Shown one piece after another: positions 17,678 through 27,214 of a DNA stretch of 64,000 nt. The stretch is from positions 293,470-357,469 of the forward strand of contig JAUIKO010000002.1 in the NCBI GenBank assembly GCA_030430755.1. Reading direction: 5' to 3'. A program made the position numbers and the translations under genes. The notes beneath the pieces are model-generated. The model had not been told where the DNA came from. It did not search any database and was given only the letters and a program-made list of their open reading frames with translations. The DNA comes from Fimbriimonadia bacterium (GTDB lineage: Bacteria; Armatimonadota; Fimbriimonadia; Fimbriimonadales; Fimbriimonadaceae). The number at the start of each line of letters is the position of its first letter. Within the stretch, counting starts at the first letter, position 1.

Positions 17678-19387
17678 TTATTCTTCACTACCTGCTTCTT
17701 CATCGGTGACTTCTTCATCGGATTCTCCTGATGAAGCTTTTTGTAAAAGAACGCTTAATCCTCCTACAGCAACCAACCAACCAAGAACAACAATAACCAC
17801 TACAGGGAATAGGTATTGAGCAATGACATCAGTACTCGACTTAGAATCAACTCCTGAAGCAAACAAGAATGCTAACCCTAACTGGATCCAAGATCCAAGA
17901 GTTTTACCACCGCGTCCACCAATAACATCAACAGCAGCCTTTCCTTTGGACTTTAGATCATCATCTAAAGGAATATATGCCATCTCTTTTGTTGAGTCGA
18001 ATAATGAATATTTTGTTGCTTTACTTAAAACATTCTGTGCAGCACCCATATAAAATGCAAGCAACAGTGGCGTAATCTGTAAGAAATTAACTAAAGTTCC
18101 TACAAATGCAGTTTCACCAAACAGCAAGCAAATAAAGAATACAAACGCTGTAACTGTAACTACGACTGGAGTTACAGATGCGGCTGTACGCCATTTACAA
18201 TGTCTTAATACATACCCACCAGCTAAAGTGAAGAAGATTGTAAAAATACCTGTGAAGATAGAGAATGTACCCATAAAGTTTGTATATTCATATTCTGTTG
18301 GGAACACTTTACCAGCTTGCGCCTTCCAAGCCACTTCAATTAAGTTAATGGACATACCATATGCAAGAACTAAGATAGTAATAAATCCTAAATATCTAGA
18401 ACTTAAAATAACTTGTAAACTTTCCCAGAATCCAAGTTTTACTTTTTTCTTCTTAGGTTTCTTAACCATTGTTGGATCGTATAGCTTAGGATCTGTTAAT
18501 ACCTTTGTGCTTACATAATGGTAAAGATACATCATTGCACAACCCAATACTACAAAAATAGTAGTGATGTATGCTAAGTTAACTTCCCATCCGCCACTAA
18601 TAGCTTGCTTAATAATTGCCATCTGAGACTTGGCAACATCTTCAGTAATAGTCTGACCAGTACTCGCTACAGACTTGATATAGTCAGCAGGCTTTTTAAT
18701 ATAGTCCATATGCTGAATAAGGTTGGACTCACCTATCTGTTGCAATTTGATTTTCGCATAGTCATGAGATCGATTAGCAAAAAATTTCAAACATGATCCA
18801 GAAGCAATTAAGCCTATATTTGCTACCATGGCAAAGAAAGGATATGCTCTTTTAGCTTCCTTAATACTAGTTGTTTCATTAGCAAATTGCCAGAAAAGTA
18901 GAGATACCGCTACACTACCCCATAGTTCAGCCAAAATATAGAATACTGCTGTTGCCCAATTTCCGAACACTTCAAAAAATTGTCTTAAAAAAGGCATGCT
19001 TGCAGACAAGCTATCAACTGTCTCTTTACTAGGTTGTATTGCTGTTAAATTTGGATAAAGAACCAACCCAAACGCACCGAAAAATATTACAAACGGAGCT
19101 ACACAAGCAAAGAATACTTGCTTTTTGCTTAGCTTTATATTCAACTCTGCGTACAACATAAAGAACAAAATCGCTGCTGGCATGGTTCCAAATGATTTTA
19201 GGAACGGCATAATACCTGCACCGATCTGGTTCACAACAAACGCGTCTTTTAGGTCTCGCACTATCGTATAATTGAATAGTGCACAAAACATCATTAATGC
19301 CATAGGAATAAACTTTTTAAGCTCATATCTATGTATAGGCCAAAACAAGGCCCTCAGTTTCGAAAATTCATGTGTCTCTGAACTCAT
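17678..19387 (-). CDS. tlc: ATP/ADP translocase (nucleotide transporter)
   Basis: A 569-residue Tlc-family carrier, close to the usual ~500-530 plus a C-terminal acidic tail. Family blocks are RDLKDAFVVNQIGA near the first helix, LYPN in the second loop, FGNWATAVFYILAELWGS, FWQFANETTS and a late FDSTKEMAYIPLD segment; about twelve membrane helices are visible. Tlc proteins exchange host ATP for bacterial ADP or import nucleotides. Which of these applies cannot be read safely from sequence. This gene is the strongest sign of an intracellular life. It has its own terminator and a perfect 14-bp inverted repeat upstream. Confidence 0.95.
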   Translation of the reverse strand: MSSETHEFSKLRALFWPIHRYELKKFIPMALMMFCALFNYTIVRDLKDAFVVNQIGAGIMPFLKSFGTMPAAILFFMLYAELNIKLSKKQVFFACVAPFVIFFGAFGLVLYPNLTAIQPSKETVDSLSASMPFLRQFFEVFGNWATAVFYILAELWGSVAVSLLFWQFANETTSIKEAKRAYPFFAMVANIGLIASGSCLKFFANRSHDYAKIKLQQIGESNLIQHMDYIKKPADYIKSVASTGQTITEDVAKSQMAIIKQAISGGWEVNLAYITTIFVVLGCAMMYLYHYVSTKVLTDPKLYDPTMVKKPKKKKVKLGFWESLQVILSSRYLGFITILVLAYGMSINLIEVAWKAQAGKVFPTEYEYTNFMGTFSIFTGIFTIFFTLAGGYVLRHCKWRTAASVTPVVVTVTAFVFFICLLFGETAFVGTLVNFLQITPLLLAFYMGAAQNVLSKATKYSLFDSTKEMAYIPLDDDLKSKGKAAVDVIGGRGGKTLGSWIQLGLAFLFASGVDSKSSTDVIAQYLFPVVVIVVLGWLVAVGGLSVLLQKASSGESDEEVTDEEAGSEE

Positions 19388-19435
19388 TTTTTTACTATCG
19401 TTACCTTTATAAACTATATTTTAGTAGCTTATTAC

Positions 19436-19473
19436 TGTTTCTTTAAACAAGAAAAAAACTGTTTAAAGAAACA
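19436..19473 (-). promoter_or_regulatory. Inverted repeat upstream of tlc, possible operator
   Basis: TGTTTCTTTAAACA (19436-19449) and its exact complement (19460-19473) lie 49-86 bp before the tlc start. On the minus strand a TATAGT -10-like box follows before an AAAGGT ribosome site, so the repeat would cover the -35 zone. The rest of the 328-bp gap to recG is AT-rich, with an A/T palindrome at 19608-19629. Confidence 0.45.
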
Positions 19474-19715
19474 TTTTACATAACTGTTAAACTATAATGA
19501 TTATACCTTTTATTCGTACAAAATAAATAATCATCATACACGTATGTGCATGTTTTATAGCAATATATGTATATTTATTCCTGCTGGTAAAATTTCCTGC
19601 TTCCTAAAACTTTTTTTTAAAAAAAAGTTAAATTTCACCAAAAGAACTAGACTCACATTTATTCCTGAGATAAGGTAGTTTAAAATGGTAAAACATTCCA
19701 AATAGAAGGTCAACA

Positions 19716-21806
19716 ATGAACAACCATCCTCATCCACCGATATTAACACCCGTGCAATTTGTAAAAGGAGTTGGACCAAAGATTGCTAAACTACTAGAAA
19801 AAGCAAATATTTTTACAGCAGAAGATTTACTATATACTATTCCGCGCCGATACGAAGATCGATCTAAAATCCCATCTATTATTGATATTCAACCTAACAC
19901 GACCAGTACTATCAAAGGTAGAGTTTTACATTCCGAAATCAAAAAGACAAAAAATGGTATTCCGATAGCTAGAGTTATGATAAGTGACGGGACTGGTAAA
20001 ATCTGGCTTAGCTGGTTTAATCAACCCTGGCATATTAAAAAACTTACAAACTATTCAGGAGAAATAATAGCCTATGGTACCGTCCGTGAATCTACATACG
20101 AACTCTTTTTAGAGATGAATAATCCAGATTGGGAGATACTCGATTCTTCTGAAACAAATACTGACTTTGCTCAGATAACTCCGATATACCCTCTTACGGA
20201 AGGATTAACTAATAAAACCATGCGTAAAATTATTTTAAATGCCCTAGAAACCTACGCACATTTCATTTCTGATCCACTTCCACAATCTATTTTATCCAAA
20301 TATCATCTAACCGATCTTAAATCTGCGATTTACAACATCCATCACCCAGAATCCATAGAAGTTGCGAACACATCTCGAAAGCGTATTGCTCTTGAAGAAT
20401 TTTTATATTTACAGCTTGGTCTTACCTTACAAAGATTGCACCTAGAGAAAGAAAAAGGTGTTACACAAATCATTCCAAATAATCTTTTACAAGATATACA
20501 AAAACACCTTCCATTTGAACTTACAAATGCTCAGAAAAAGGTGATACAAGAAATATGGAAGGATATGGAAAAATCCTCACCCATGAATAGGTTAGTGCAA
20601 GGTGACGTAGGTAGTGGAAAAACAATGGTCGCATTTTCCGCAATGTTAGCAGCTGTTAAAAATGGATATCAGGTTGCACTAATGGCCCCAACAGAGATAC
20701 TAGCACAACAACATGCAGATAATTTGCAGAAAAGATTTTCAGATTTTGGTTTTGAAGTTGGCTTGCTACTTGGAAAGATGAAAAAGAAAGAAAGATCTAC
20801 CTTACTTGATAAAATAGCATGTGGTCTATTACCTGTTATTATTGGCACTCATGCACTCATTCAAGATACTGTAAGTTTTCACAAATTAGGACTAGCAGTG
20901 ATTGATGAGCAACATAGATTTGGAGTCTTGCAAAGAGCAAAATTATACGAAAAAAGTTCAATAAAACCTGATGTACTTGTAATGACAGCTACTCCGATTC
21001 CAAGGACTCTTACCATGGCCTTTTATGGAGACCTCGATATCTCTATCATCGATGAACTACCCGCAGGTCGAAAACCTATTGTAACTCATTTCAAACGTTT
21101 TTCAGAACAAAGAACAGTTTTTTCTGGAGTTAAAAAATTATTAGATGAGGGTCGACAAGCTTATTTCATTTGCCCTCTTATCGAAGAAAGTGAAAAATTA
21201 CAAGCTAAAGCAGCTACGGAACTTTACGACCTGCTATCTGAAAAAATATTTCCTGAAAAAAATATTGGTCTACTTCATAGTCAAATGAAAAAAGAAGAAA
21301 AAGAAGAAATCATGGAACAATTTCGTAGACATGACCTGGATATTCTTGTTAGCACCGTCGTGATAGAAGTTGGGGTAGATGTGCCTAATGCATCCATAAT
21401 GGTAATCATGGACGCAAATCGTTTTGGCCTTAGTCAACTTCATCAATTGCGGGGAAGAGTAGGTAGAGGAGAACATCAAAGCTTCTGTGTACTAATGGCC
21501 GATGTTAACTATGGAGAATCAAGAGATAGACTCGATATCATGGTACAGACCAACGATGGTTTTAAAATTGCAGAAGAAGATTTAAGAATAAGAGGACCAG
21601 GAGAAATTATGGGAGTAAGGCAGAGTGGAGAAATTGAATTTCGAGTTGCAGACTTAGTTCAAGATGCAGATATGGTAGAAGTTTGTAAAAAATTATTATC
21701 CGAAATCCTTGGCAATGATATTCAGGAAAGTAAACAGAAATTCCCTGACATTTATTCAAAACTAGATAGAAAAAAACTCCGGCTAAACTATGCGACTATA
21801 TCTTAG
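19716..21806 (+). CDS. recG: ATP-dependent DNA helicase RecG
   Basis: A 696-residue helicase of normal length. Order: N-terminal helix-hairpin segment (VKGVGPKIAKLLEKANI), OB-fold wedge domain, then the two RecA-like lobes. Walker A is QGDVGSGKT (about residue 295), Walker B DEQHRFG, motif III TATPIPRT, and motif VI QLRGRVGRG. It reverses stalled forks and processes Holliday junctions, alongside RuvC encoded here. It stands alone on the plus strand. Confidence 0.97.
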   Translation: MNNHPHPPILTPVQFVKGVGPKIAKLLEKANIFTAEDLLYTIPRRYEDRSKIPSIIDIQPNTTSTIKGRVLHSEIKKTKNGIPIARVMISDGTGKIWLSWFNQPWHIKKLTNYSGEIIAYGTVRESTYELFLEMNNPDWEILDSSETNTDFAQITPIYPLTEGLTNKTMRKIILNALETYAHFISDPLPQSILSKYHLTDLKSAIYNIHHPESIEVANTSRKRIALEEFLYLQLGLTLQRLHLEKEKGVTQIIPNNLLQDIQKHLPFELTNAQKKVIQEIWKDMEKSSPMNRLVQGDVGSGKTMVAFSAMLAAVKNGYQVALMAPTEILAQQHADNLQKRFSDFGFEVGLLLGKMKKKERSTLLDKIACGLLPVIIGTHALIQDTVSFHKLGLAVIDEQHRFGVLQRAKLYEKSSIKPDVLVMTATPIPRTLTMAFYGDLDISIIDELPAGRKPIVTHFKRFSEQRTVFSGVKKLLDEGRQAYFICPLIEESEKLQAKAATELYDLLSEKIFPEKNIGLLHSQMKKEEKEEIMEQFRRHDLDILVSTVVIEVGVDVPNASIMVIMDANRFGLSQLHQLRGRVGRGEHQSFCVLMADVNYGESRDRLDIMVQTNDGFKIAEEDLRIRGPGEIMGVRQSGEIEFRVADLVQDADMVEVCKKLLSEILGNDIQESKQKFPDIYSKLDRKKLRLNYATIS

Positions 21807-21990
21807 GATTCTTAGTGCAATGCTCAGAGAAATATTTACTCGGCAAATATCAATATTCTCTCCAATAACTTGTTATTGACTGTTAGCATTAAAAATGAAC
21901 TGTCTAAATAGCAAAAAATCTGTTCTTTTTTATATTTGAACGAATGAAGATTATTATTCCATGTCTTAAGTTAAAATGCAGATATGAAAA

Positions 21991-22017
21991 ATATCGGTAT
22001 CGTATAGATACCGATAT
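21991..22017 (-). terminator. Intrinsic terminator of the lipoprotein run
   Basis: ATATCGGTATC and GATACCGATAT with a GTATA loop, followed on the minus strand by TTTTCATATC, 31 bp past the stop of the gene at 22048. A close relative of this hairpin (23443-23472) follows the third paralogue. Confidence 0.8.
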
Positions 22018-22047
22018 AAATAAATTCATACCGGATTACATGTTAAA

Positions 22048-22685
22048 CTATTTGCTAAATACATTTTGAAATCCCTGTTTTTCCATACTAGTATATAAAC
22101 CATGTTCACGCTCACGCCACCCATGACGTTTACTTAATATAGATAAAGACTTCAAACGAATAGATATAGCTGTAGATAATGATGAACTGAAAACATCACT
22201 TAGATCTGATATTTTTTCACTTATTTTGATAAATACCAAATCATTTCTACTTAAATTTGGTATCTGCTTTCGTAGTTCTATATATAAATCATCTGCACTC
22301 TTATGTAAAAGTTGCATAGTCTTTGCCGAATTATATCGTTCATTGTACTTTCTAAAGAGTGAATCAAGATCCATCTCTACATCCTGTTTACCCTCTTCAA
22401 ATGGCAGTTCATTCATATATTCTTGCTTGAGTAAATCAAGTAATTCTTTATCTGATGAATAATTCCCTGGTTTTATACTACTAAACTTAGATAAATTTGT
22501 CTGTATATAAAATTCTAGATGTATTTTTAAAATACTTTCCCGATCATTAGCACTTTGATCATAACCAAAACCTAATTTAGACTTAAACAAAGAGTCCGAT
22601 TTAGAAACAAGGCCATCTCCTCTACCGCCACAACCAGCGAATATGCTCTTACTAATACCAGACAAGATAAAATATAATTTTTCAC
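22048..22685 (-). pseudogene. Small lipoprotein paralogue with frameshifted signal peptide
   Basis: The body (SIFAGCGGRGDG onward, ending at 22048) is a member of the three-gene family with the motif IKPGNYSSDKEL. The natural start by homology is a GTG at 22685, which reads V-K-N-Y-I-L-S-C-L-V-L-V, matching MRNYILLCVVLV of the third paralogue. At about 22647-22650 one base appears to be missing, so this frame leaves the lipobox SIFAGC in another frame. The body frame is open further upstream to an ATG at 22764 but then has no signal peptide. So the protein is probably either not made as a lipoprotein or the base is a sequencing error. Confidence 0.65.
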
Positions 22686-22785
22686 AATGCTTATAATATT
22701 GGATTGTAAAGCATTCTGTGTCATTGCTAAGAACACTAGATTTAGATACAAAAAAAATCAACACCTAAATCACCTAGAAAATAGC

Positions 22786-23391
22786 TCATTCTACATATAT
22801 ACTAACTAAATCTTTTATCCTATCTTTAAATAATGAAATCTCTCTTTCTTTCCAACTATGCCGAATTTCTAAAATTGGAACCAACCGGGCTACAAAATCC
22901 TTCATTTCTAGACTAAAAGAATATAATAAATCTTTTATCTTTGACATCTTTGCATTTATTCTAATAAAGTCAGAACCGTTTTTAATTAGTTCTGGTATGT
23001 ATTTCTTGAGGACTTCATACAACTCCTCTGAATTATTAACCTCAAGAATATGATCCATATTGGGAATACTTGTTTTTCCGAATTTTTTAAAAGCAGATTC
23101 TATTTCAGTAGATAAATCTGATCCAGCGTTCATATAAGGAACTGAGCTTAAAGATTCTTCTTTAAATAAATCAATCAACTCTTTATCTGCTGTATAATTA
23201 CCTGGCTTGATGTTATTCAGGAAAGATACTGTCTTCTCTACACGAGAAGAGATACTCACATTAGGCATACTCTTTCTAATGTCAGACTCAAAACTAGAAC
23301 TCCCACCACCGCAACCAGCAAATAAGCAGCTTAGCAATACTACACAATATAAAAGATACTTTTTCACAATAAAATTATTATTGGGTTGCAT
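22786..23391 (-). CDS. Small lipoprotein, IKPGNY family
   Basis: About 201 residues with a lipoprotein signal peptide ending LSCLFAGC-GGG. I start at the ATG at 23391, 4 nt after GGAG; a GTG at 23367 would also leave a complete signal. The mature part has NNIKPGNYTADKELIDLFKEE, an amphipathic helical middle, and a C-terminal RHSWKERE block also seen in the neighbour (RHGWRERE). It is a paralogue of the genes at 22048 and 23514, and the ~100 bp upstream is also duplicated with the 22048 gene. Role unknown; it should sit on a membrane facing outwards. Confidence 0.7.
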   Translation of the reverse strand: MQPNNNFIVKKYLLYCVVLLSCLFAGCGGGSSSFESDIRKSMPNVSISSRVEKTVSFLNNIKPGNYTADKELIDLFKEESLSSVPYMNAGSDLSTEIESAFKKFGKTSIPNMDHILEVNNSEELYEVLKKYIPELIKNGSDFIRINAKMSKIKDLLYSFSLEMKDFVARLVPILEIRHSWKEREISLFKDRIKDLVSIYVE

Positions 23392-23442
23392 CATACTCCA
23401 TATTATTGCTAATAACACTAGATTTAGATACAAAAGTAAAAA

Positions 23443-23472
23443 TATACTGGTATCTGTTTAGATACCAGTATA
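23443..23472 (-). terminator. Intrinsic terminator of the third lipoprotein paralogue
   Basis: TATACTGGTATCT and its exact complement around GTTT, followed on the minus strand by TTTTTACTTTTG. It shares the GGTATC/GATACC core with the terminator at 21991-22017, suggesting it was copied along with the genes. Confidence 0.8.
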
Positions 23473-23513
23473 AAATATTAATATTAAATTATAAAATGTT
23501 TCAATCATATATC

Positions 23514-24062
23514 TTAAAGAAGGAAATCTTCTTCATCGAGATATGATACTACATTTTCTGCTGTCCATCCATATTTATCAATTAATATAGACATCCACTT
23601 ATTAATTAGTGATTTTGCAGATTCTTTGTATGCTTTTCGAGCTACATGAAAATTGGGCATCTTTTCACTAATCTTTATAAATTCCGGATCTGTTTTAATT
23701 AAATTAGGTATCTCTTTTTGTAATTCTAAATACAAATTTTGATAATCACTAAAAACAAGATGATAAGCAATATCTGAATTGTAATTTACACCGTATTTTT
23801 TGAAAAGAGACTCAATATCTGGAATAAAATTTGCGTATGCATCTTCCATTGCTATTGAAGCGGATTGTTCCTGTATAAGTATATTACGCAGATCTTTATC
23901 TTCTGAATAATTACCCGGCTTTATCTTATTCATATCAGATAATTTTTTCTTAATATACAATTCAGAATTTGTATCGGAAGGATTTTTTGTAGAATCTCCT
24001 TTATAACATGCCGACAATAAACTGCATACTAATACCACACAAAGCAGTATATAATTCCTCAT
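23514..24062 (-). CDS. Small lipoprotein, IKPGNY family
   Basis: 182 residues from the ATG at 24062, chosen because it gives a compact lipoprotein signal, MRNYILLCVVLVCSLLSAC. A longer in-frame start at 24140 would bury the signal. The mature part carries NKIKPGNYSEDKDLRNIL, a helical core with EIPNLIKTDPEFIKISEK (compare IPNLSRNDLVFIKISEK in the 22048 gene), and a late KYGWTAEN. It is the most intact of the three paralogues. Function unknown. Being lipidated, exported and tandemly duplicated suggests surface exposure and diversifying use. Confidence 0.7.
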   Translation of the reverse strand: MRNYILLCVVLVCSLLSACYKGDSTKNPSDTNSELYIKKKLSDMNKIKPGNYSEDKDLRNILIQEQSASIAMEDAYANFIPDIESLFKKYGVNYNSDIAYHLVFSDYQNLYLELQKEIPNLIKTDPEFIKISEKMPNFHVARKAYKESAKSLINKWMSILIDKYGWTAENVVSYLDEEDFLL

Positions 24063-24231
24063 AATAATCTCATTATAGGAATACAATGTGTTGATAATTA
24101 TTGTCAATAACACCGGATTGAATAGTGAAAAAGGATACAAGAAGTAATAACTAAACTATAAAACTGATATTAATCCAAGTATCCCAATGAAGATTCTTCT
24201 GAAACTGATGTTCTAAGAAAAACAAAACATA

Positions 24232-26805
24232 TTAATCAATAATTCGTTTAGATTTCTCTATAGCAGAATTTCGTCTTCGCACCTGACTGTAAGACTCTTC
24301 TGGCCCATCATTACTAGAGTGAATCGTTTGGCTTAAGCGTTCAGCTTCTAACATCTTTTGTTCTGCTACAGCCTGTTGCAATAGACCATACTTTTCACCT
24401 TTTTTCTTTACAATATAACTATCCCAAACATATAAAATAGGCGTAGCATTATAAATGGAAGAATAGGTACCAGAAATAATACCAAGCAACATCGTTAAAA
24501 CAAAGAATTTTAAATCTGGAGTAGTTGTACCAGCAAACATTAATACAGCCAAAGTAATAATCACCGTTAAAGATGTATTAATAGATCTTGCAAAAGATTG
24601 CGTAATAGATTTGTTACACAAGTTCCCAAAATCTTCATTTATAACTGGTCGTGATAAATTTTCCCTTATTCTATCAAATATAACGATACTATCATGAACA
24701 GAAAATCCTATAACCGTTAACATTGCTGTAATAAATAAAGCACTTACTTCCCAGCCTAAATAGTAGCCGGCAATTGCTGCAACACCTATTGCAAAGATAA
24801 CATCATGCAAAAGAGCTCCTATTGCGGAAAGGCCAAATCTCAAACCACTCACAAAACCTCCAGCTCCAAAACCGAATCTAAAGGCAAGATATATCATTAT
24901 TAGCAAACAACCAAAAACAACTCCGATAATTGCATTCTGAACTGTCTCTTGCTGAACAGCTGGTCCAATCTCAGTAAAACTTTTTTCATTCTTGTGATTA
25001 AAGCCAGAAGCTTTTGCGATCTTGTACTTTGTTTCAGTTCTTTCTTTAGCACTAGATGTTTTCATGCCAGCTGAGGAAGGAACGGTTATATATGCAGACT
25101 TAAAACCTTCATCAGAACTAAGAATCTTAACATTTGTACCTTTAATGCCTGCTTTTTCTAAACTTTCATTTACCTCTATAGCACTCCTATTGCTATCCTG
25201 AGCCATCTGGTATACAATTTCAACTCCACCTTGGAATTCTACGTTAGGCTTTAATCCTCCTAGGAAAATATATATCACTCCAGGAATCATGCTAATGAGC
25301 GAAATCATGAAAAACTTTTTCGAATTATTAACAATCTGAAGAGGTTTTGTATTTGCAGATTGTTCCAAATTTTCACCAAACCATTGACGCCCTAAAGCAA
25401 ACCATTTTTCATTATTACCGATACCGCTACCTACAAAAAACAGTAACAACGATCTTGTTACTGTAATAGCGGTAAAGAACGAAATAATCAGTCCTATGAT
25501 AAGTGTATAAGCAAATCCTTTTACCGGTCCCGTTCCTATAAAAGCTAAGACTAATGAGGTAAGTATAGTACAAGCATTAGAATCAACAATAGCTGGAAGA
25601 GCTCTCATAAAACCTAACTGAATAGCCTTCAACAGAGTTTTCCCTTCACGCATTTCTTCTTTGACTCTTTCAAACACTAAGATATTAGCATCCACAGCCA
25701 TTCCAACTGATAGAATAAAGGCTGCTATCGATGCTAATGAGAACGTTGCTCCTAATGTCTTTAAGACTGCCAAACTGAATAGGACATATAGACATAAAGC
25801 AATGATAGCAATAATTCCTGGGAACATGTAATAAGCTAATAGAAATAAACATATAACACCAAAACTTATCACACCAGCCTGAACAATTTTATCCAGAGCA
25901 TGTCTACCAATCATTGGATCAACAGTTTCACTACTGATCTCCTTTAGATCGACAGGCAAAGAACCACCGTTTAATAGATTAACTAAATTTTTAACATAAG
26001 AAGACTTAAAACCATTCGAACTTGTAATGGATACTTTTGATGAGAGTATTCCTTCAGGCCCATCACGTAATCCAGCAATACTGATTACTTTATTATCTAG
26101 TACTGCTGCGAGCATTTCTCCTCTATTGTTTACACGCCTGGACCAACGCTCCATTTTTTTAGATCCTTCATTCGTAAACTCCATTTGAGGAATAAAACTA
26201 TTAGCATTTGAAGGATCAGAAGAATATGATGCTCTTTTTAAGTCGGTTCCTTCTAGTATTAATTCCCATCCATCAATCATCCTCTTATACTCTGGATCGG
26301 AAGGCTTGTAAACTTTTTCTGGATTTATAGTAGAAGAGAATAGTACTACTGTATCTTTATCATTATTTGTTTCATCTCTCGAAATTGAATATCTTCTGTT
26401 AGGAATTCTTTGAGTCGCTATATTTCTTGCATGATAAAATTTTATTTTTGCAGTAGAACTTAAAATTTTTCTTGCTTGCTCAGGATCTTTATAACTTGGC
26501 AATTCCACAACAAATTGATTATTCCCTTTAGATTGAACATTTCCTTCAACGACCCCTAATGATTGAGCTACACGGTTTTCTAAAATTTGATGCATATCCC
26601 GGGTCAATCTGGGCATATCTTTTTTCTGTTCTGGAGTTAAATCAGAAGTATCCATCTGATAGGTTAACCTCACTCCACCATTGATATCCAGACCAAACTG
26701 ATACGGATAGTTTTTATCATCCATATACCGATATACGGCAGCAACCGTTAACAGTATTACCAACAGTAAAAATGAATAGCTCTTTGTTTTCATGAAATTC
26801 TCCAC
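24232..26805 (-). CDS. secDF: Fused protein translocase subunit SecDF
   Basis: An 857-residue fusion. The SecD half (about 1-460) has YQFGLDINGGVRLTYQM, the periplasmic P1 domain, and the membrane block with GMAVDANILVFERVKEE. The SecF half (about 490-857) has FQGGVEIVYQM and the helix block FSVHDSIVIFDRIREN. Twelve membrane helices are expected. It uses the proton gradient to pull exported proteins through SecYEG from outside. A single-chain SecDF occurs in several phyla, including Chlamydiae and many Firmicutes. It follows rpsT, separated by a strong hairpin. Confidence 0.96.
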   Translation of the reverse strand: MENFMKTKSYSFLLLVILLTVAAVYRYMDDKNYPYQFGLDINGGVRLTYQMDTSDLTPEQKKDMPRLTRDMHQILENRVAQSLGVVEGNVQSKGNNQFVVELPSYKDPEQARKILSSTAKIKFYHARNIATQRIPNRRYSISRDETNNDKDTVVLFSSTINPEKVYKPSDPEYKRMIDGWELILEGTDLKRASYSSDPSNANSFIPQMEFTNEGSKKMERWSRRVNNRGEMLAAVLDNKVISIAGLRDGPEGILSSKVSITSSNGFKSSYVKNLVNLLNGGSLPVDLKEISSETVDPMIGRHALDKIVQAGVISFGVICLFLLAYYMFPGIIAIIALCLYVLFSLAVLKTLGATFSLASIAAFILSVGMAVDANILVFERVKEEMREGKTLLKAIQLGFMRALPAIVDSNACTILTSLVLAFIGTGPVKGFAYTLIIGLIISFFTAITVTRSLLLFFVGSGIGNNEKWFALGRQWFGENLEQSANTKPLQIVNNSKKFFMISLISMIPGVIYIFLGGLKPNVEFQGGVEIVYQMAQDSNRSAIEVNESLEKAGIKGTNVKILSSDEGFKSAYITVPSSAGMKTSSAKERTETKYKIAKASGFNHKNEKSFTEIGPAVQQETVQNAIIGVVFGCLLIMIYLAFRFGFGAGGFVSGLRFGLSAIGALLHDVIFAIGVAAIAGYYLGWEVSALFITAMLTVIGFSVHDSIVIFDRIRENLSRPVINEDFGNLCNKSITQSFARSINTSLTVIITLAVLMFAGTTTPDLKFFVLTMLLGIISGTYSSIYNATPILYVWDSYIVKKKGEKYGLLQQAVAEQKMLEAERLSQTIHSSNDGPEESYSQVRRRNSAIEKSKRIID

Positions 26806-26836
26806 TTGTTAGAAACTTATACCTAACAATAAAAAA

Positions 26837-26883
26837 GTCTACTTGCAATTATACCGCGTGAACGGTATCTATTACAGGTAGAC
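26837..26883 (-). terminator. Two-level hairpin terminator between rpsT and secDF
   Basis: Outer arms GTCTACTTG (26837-26845) and CAGGTAGAC (26875-26883) pair with one wobble; inner arms ATACCG (26851-26856) and CGGTAT (26863-26868) are exact. On the minus strand TTTTTTATTG follows. It would stop the rpsT transcript or attenuate readthrough into secDF, which starts 32 bp later. Confidence 0.7.
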
Positions 26884-26910
26884 GATATATATTCCTGAAT
26901 AAAGTAAAGA

Positions 26911-27180
26911 CTAGCTAGTCTTTACTGATTGTACCAATTGAGCAATCCTAGATTTTCTTCTGGAAGCTTGATTTTTGTGAATAATTCCTCTCTGAACGGC
27001 TTTATCCAAAGCCTTCACTGCTCTTGATAAAGAAGTTGTTGCAGTTTCCACATTCTGATCATTGCAAGAAACACGTACCTTCTTAATATATGTCTTTAAT
27101 GAGGTTCTTACCTCTGTATTTGCCAAGCGCTTCTTTTCATTTCGCTTGATATCTTTTTTCATTGATTTAATATTTGCCAT
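26911..27180 (-). CDS. rpsT: 30S ribosomal protein S20
   Basis: An 89-residue, very basic, all-helical protein, standard for S20, which binds 16S rRNA at the base of the 30S body. The sequence MANIKSMKKDIKRNEK at the start and GIIHKNQASRRKSRI at the end are the family marks. It lies 34 bp after the gene at 27215 and upstream of secDF. A perfect 22-bp palindrome (26904-26925) overlaps its stop codon and precedes the main terminator. Confidence 0.96.
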   Translation of the reverse strand: MANIKSMKKDIKRNEKKRLANTEVRTSLKTYIKKVRVSCNDQNVETATTSLSRAVKALDKAVQRGIIHKNQASRRKSRIAQLVQSVKTS

Positions 27181-27214
27181 TTCTTAATACCTATGCTATA
27201 TTGTACTTCAAATT

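Noticed and set aside
19608..19629. Terminator before recG
   Set aside because: The palindrome is only A and T runs with no GC stem, and no plus-strand gene lies upstream to be terminated.
22686..22764. ATG at 22764 as the real start of the first IKPGNY lipoprotein
   Set aside because: It gives no signal peptide, and nucleotide similarity to the second paralogue shows that stretch to be upstream DNA.
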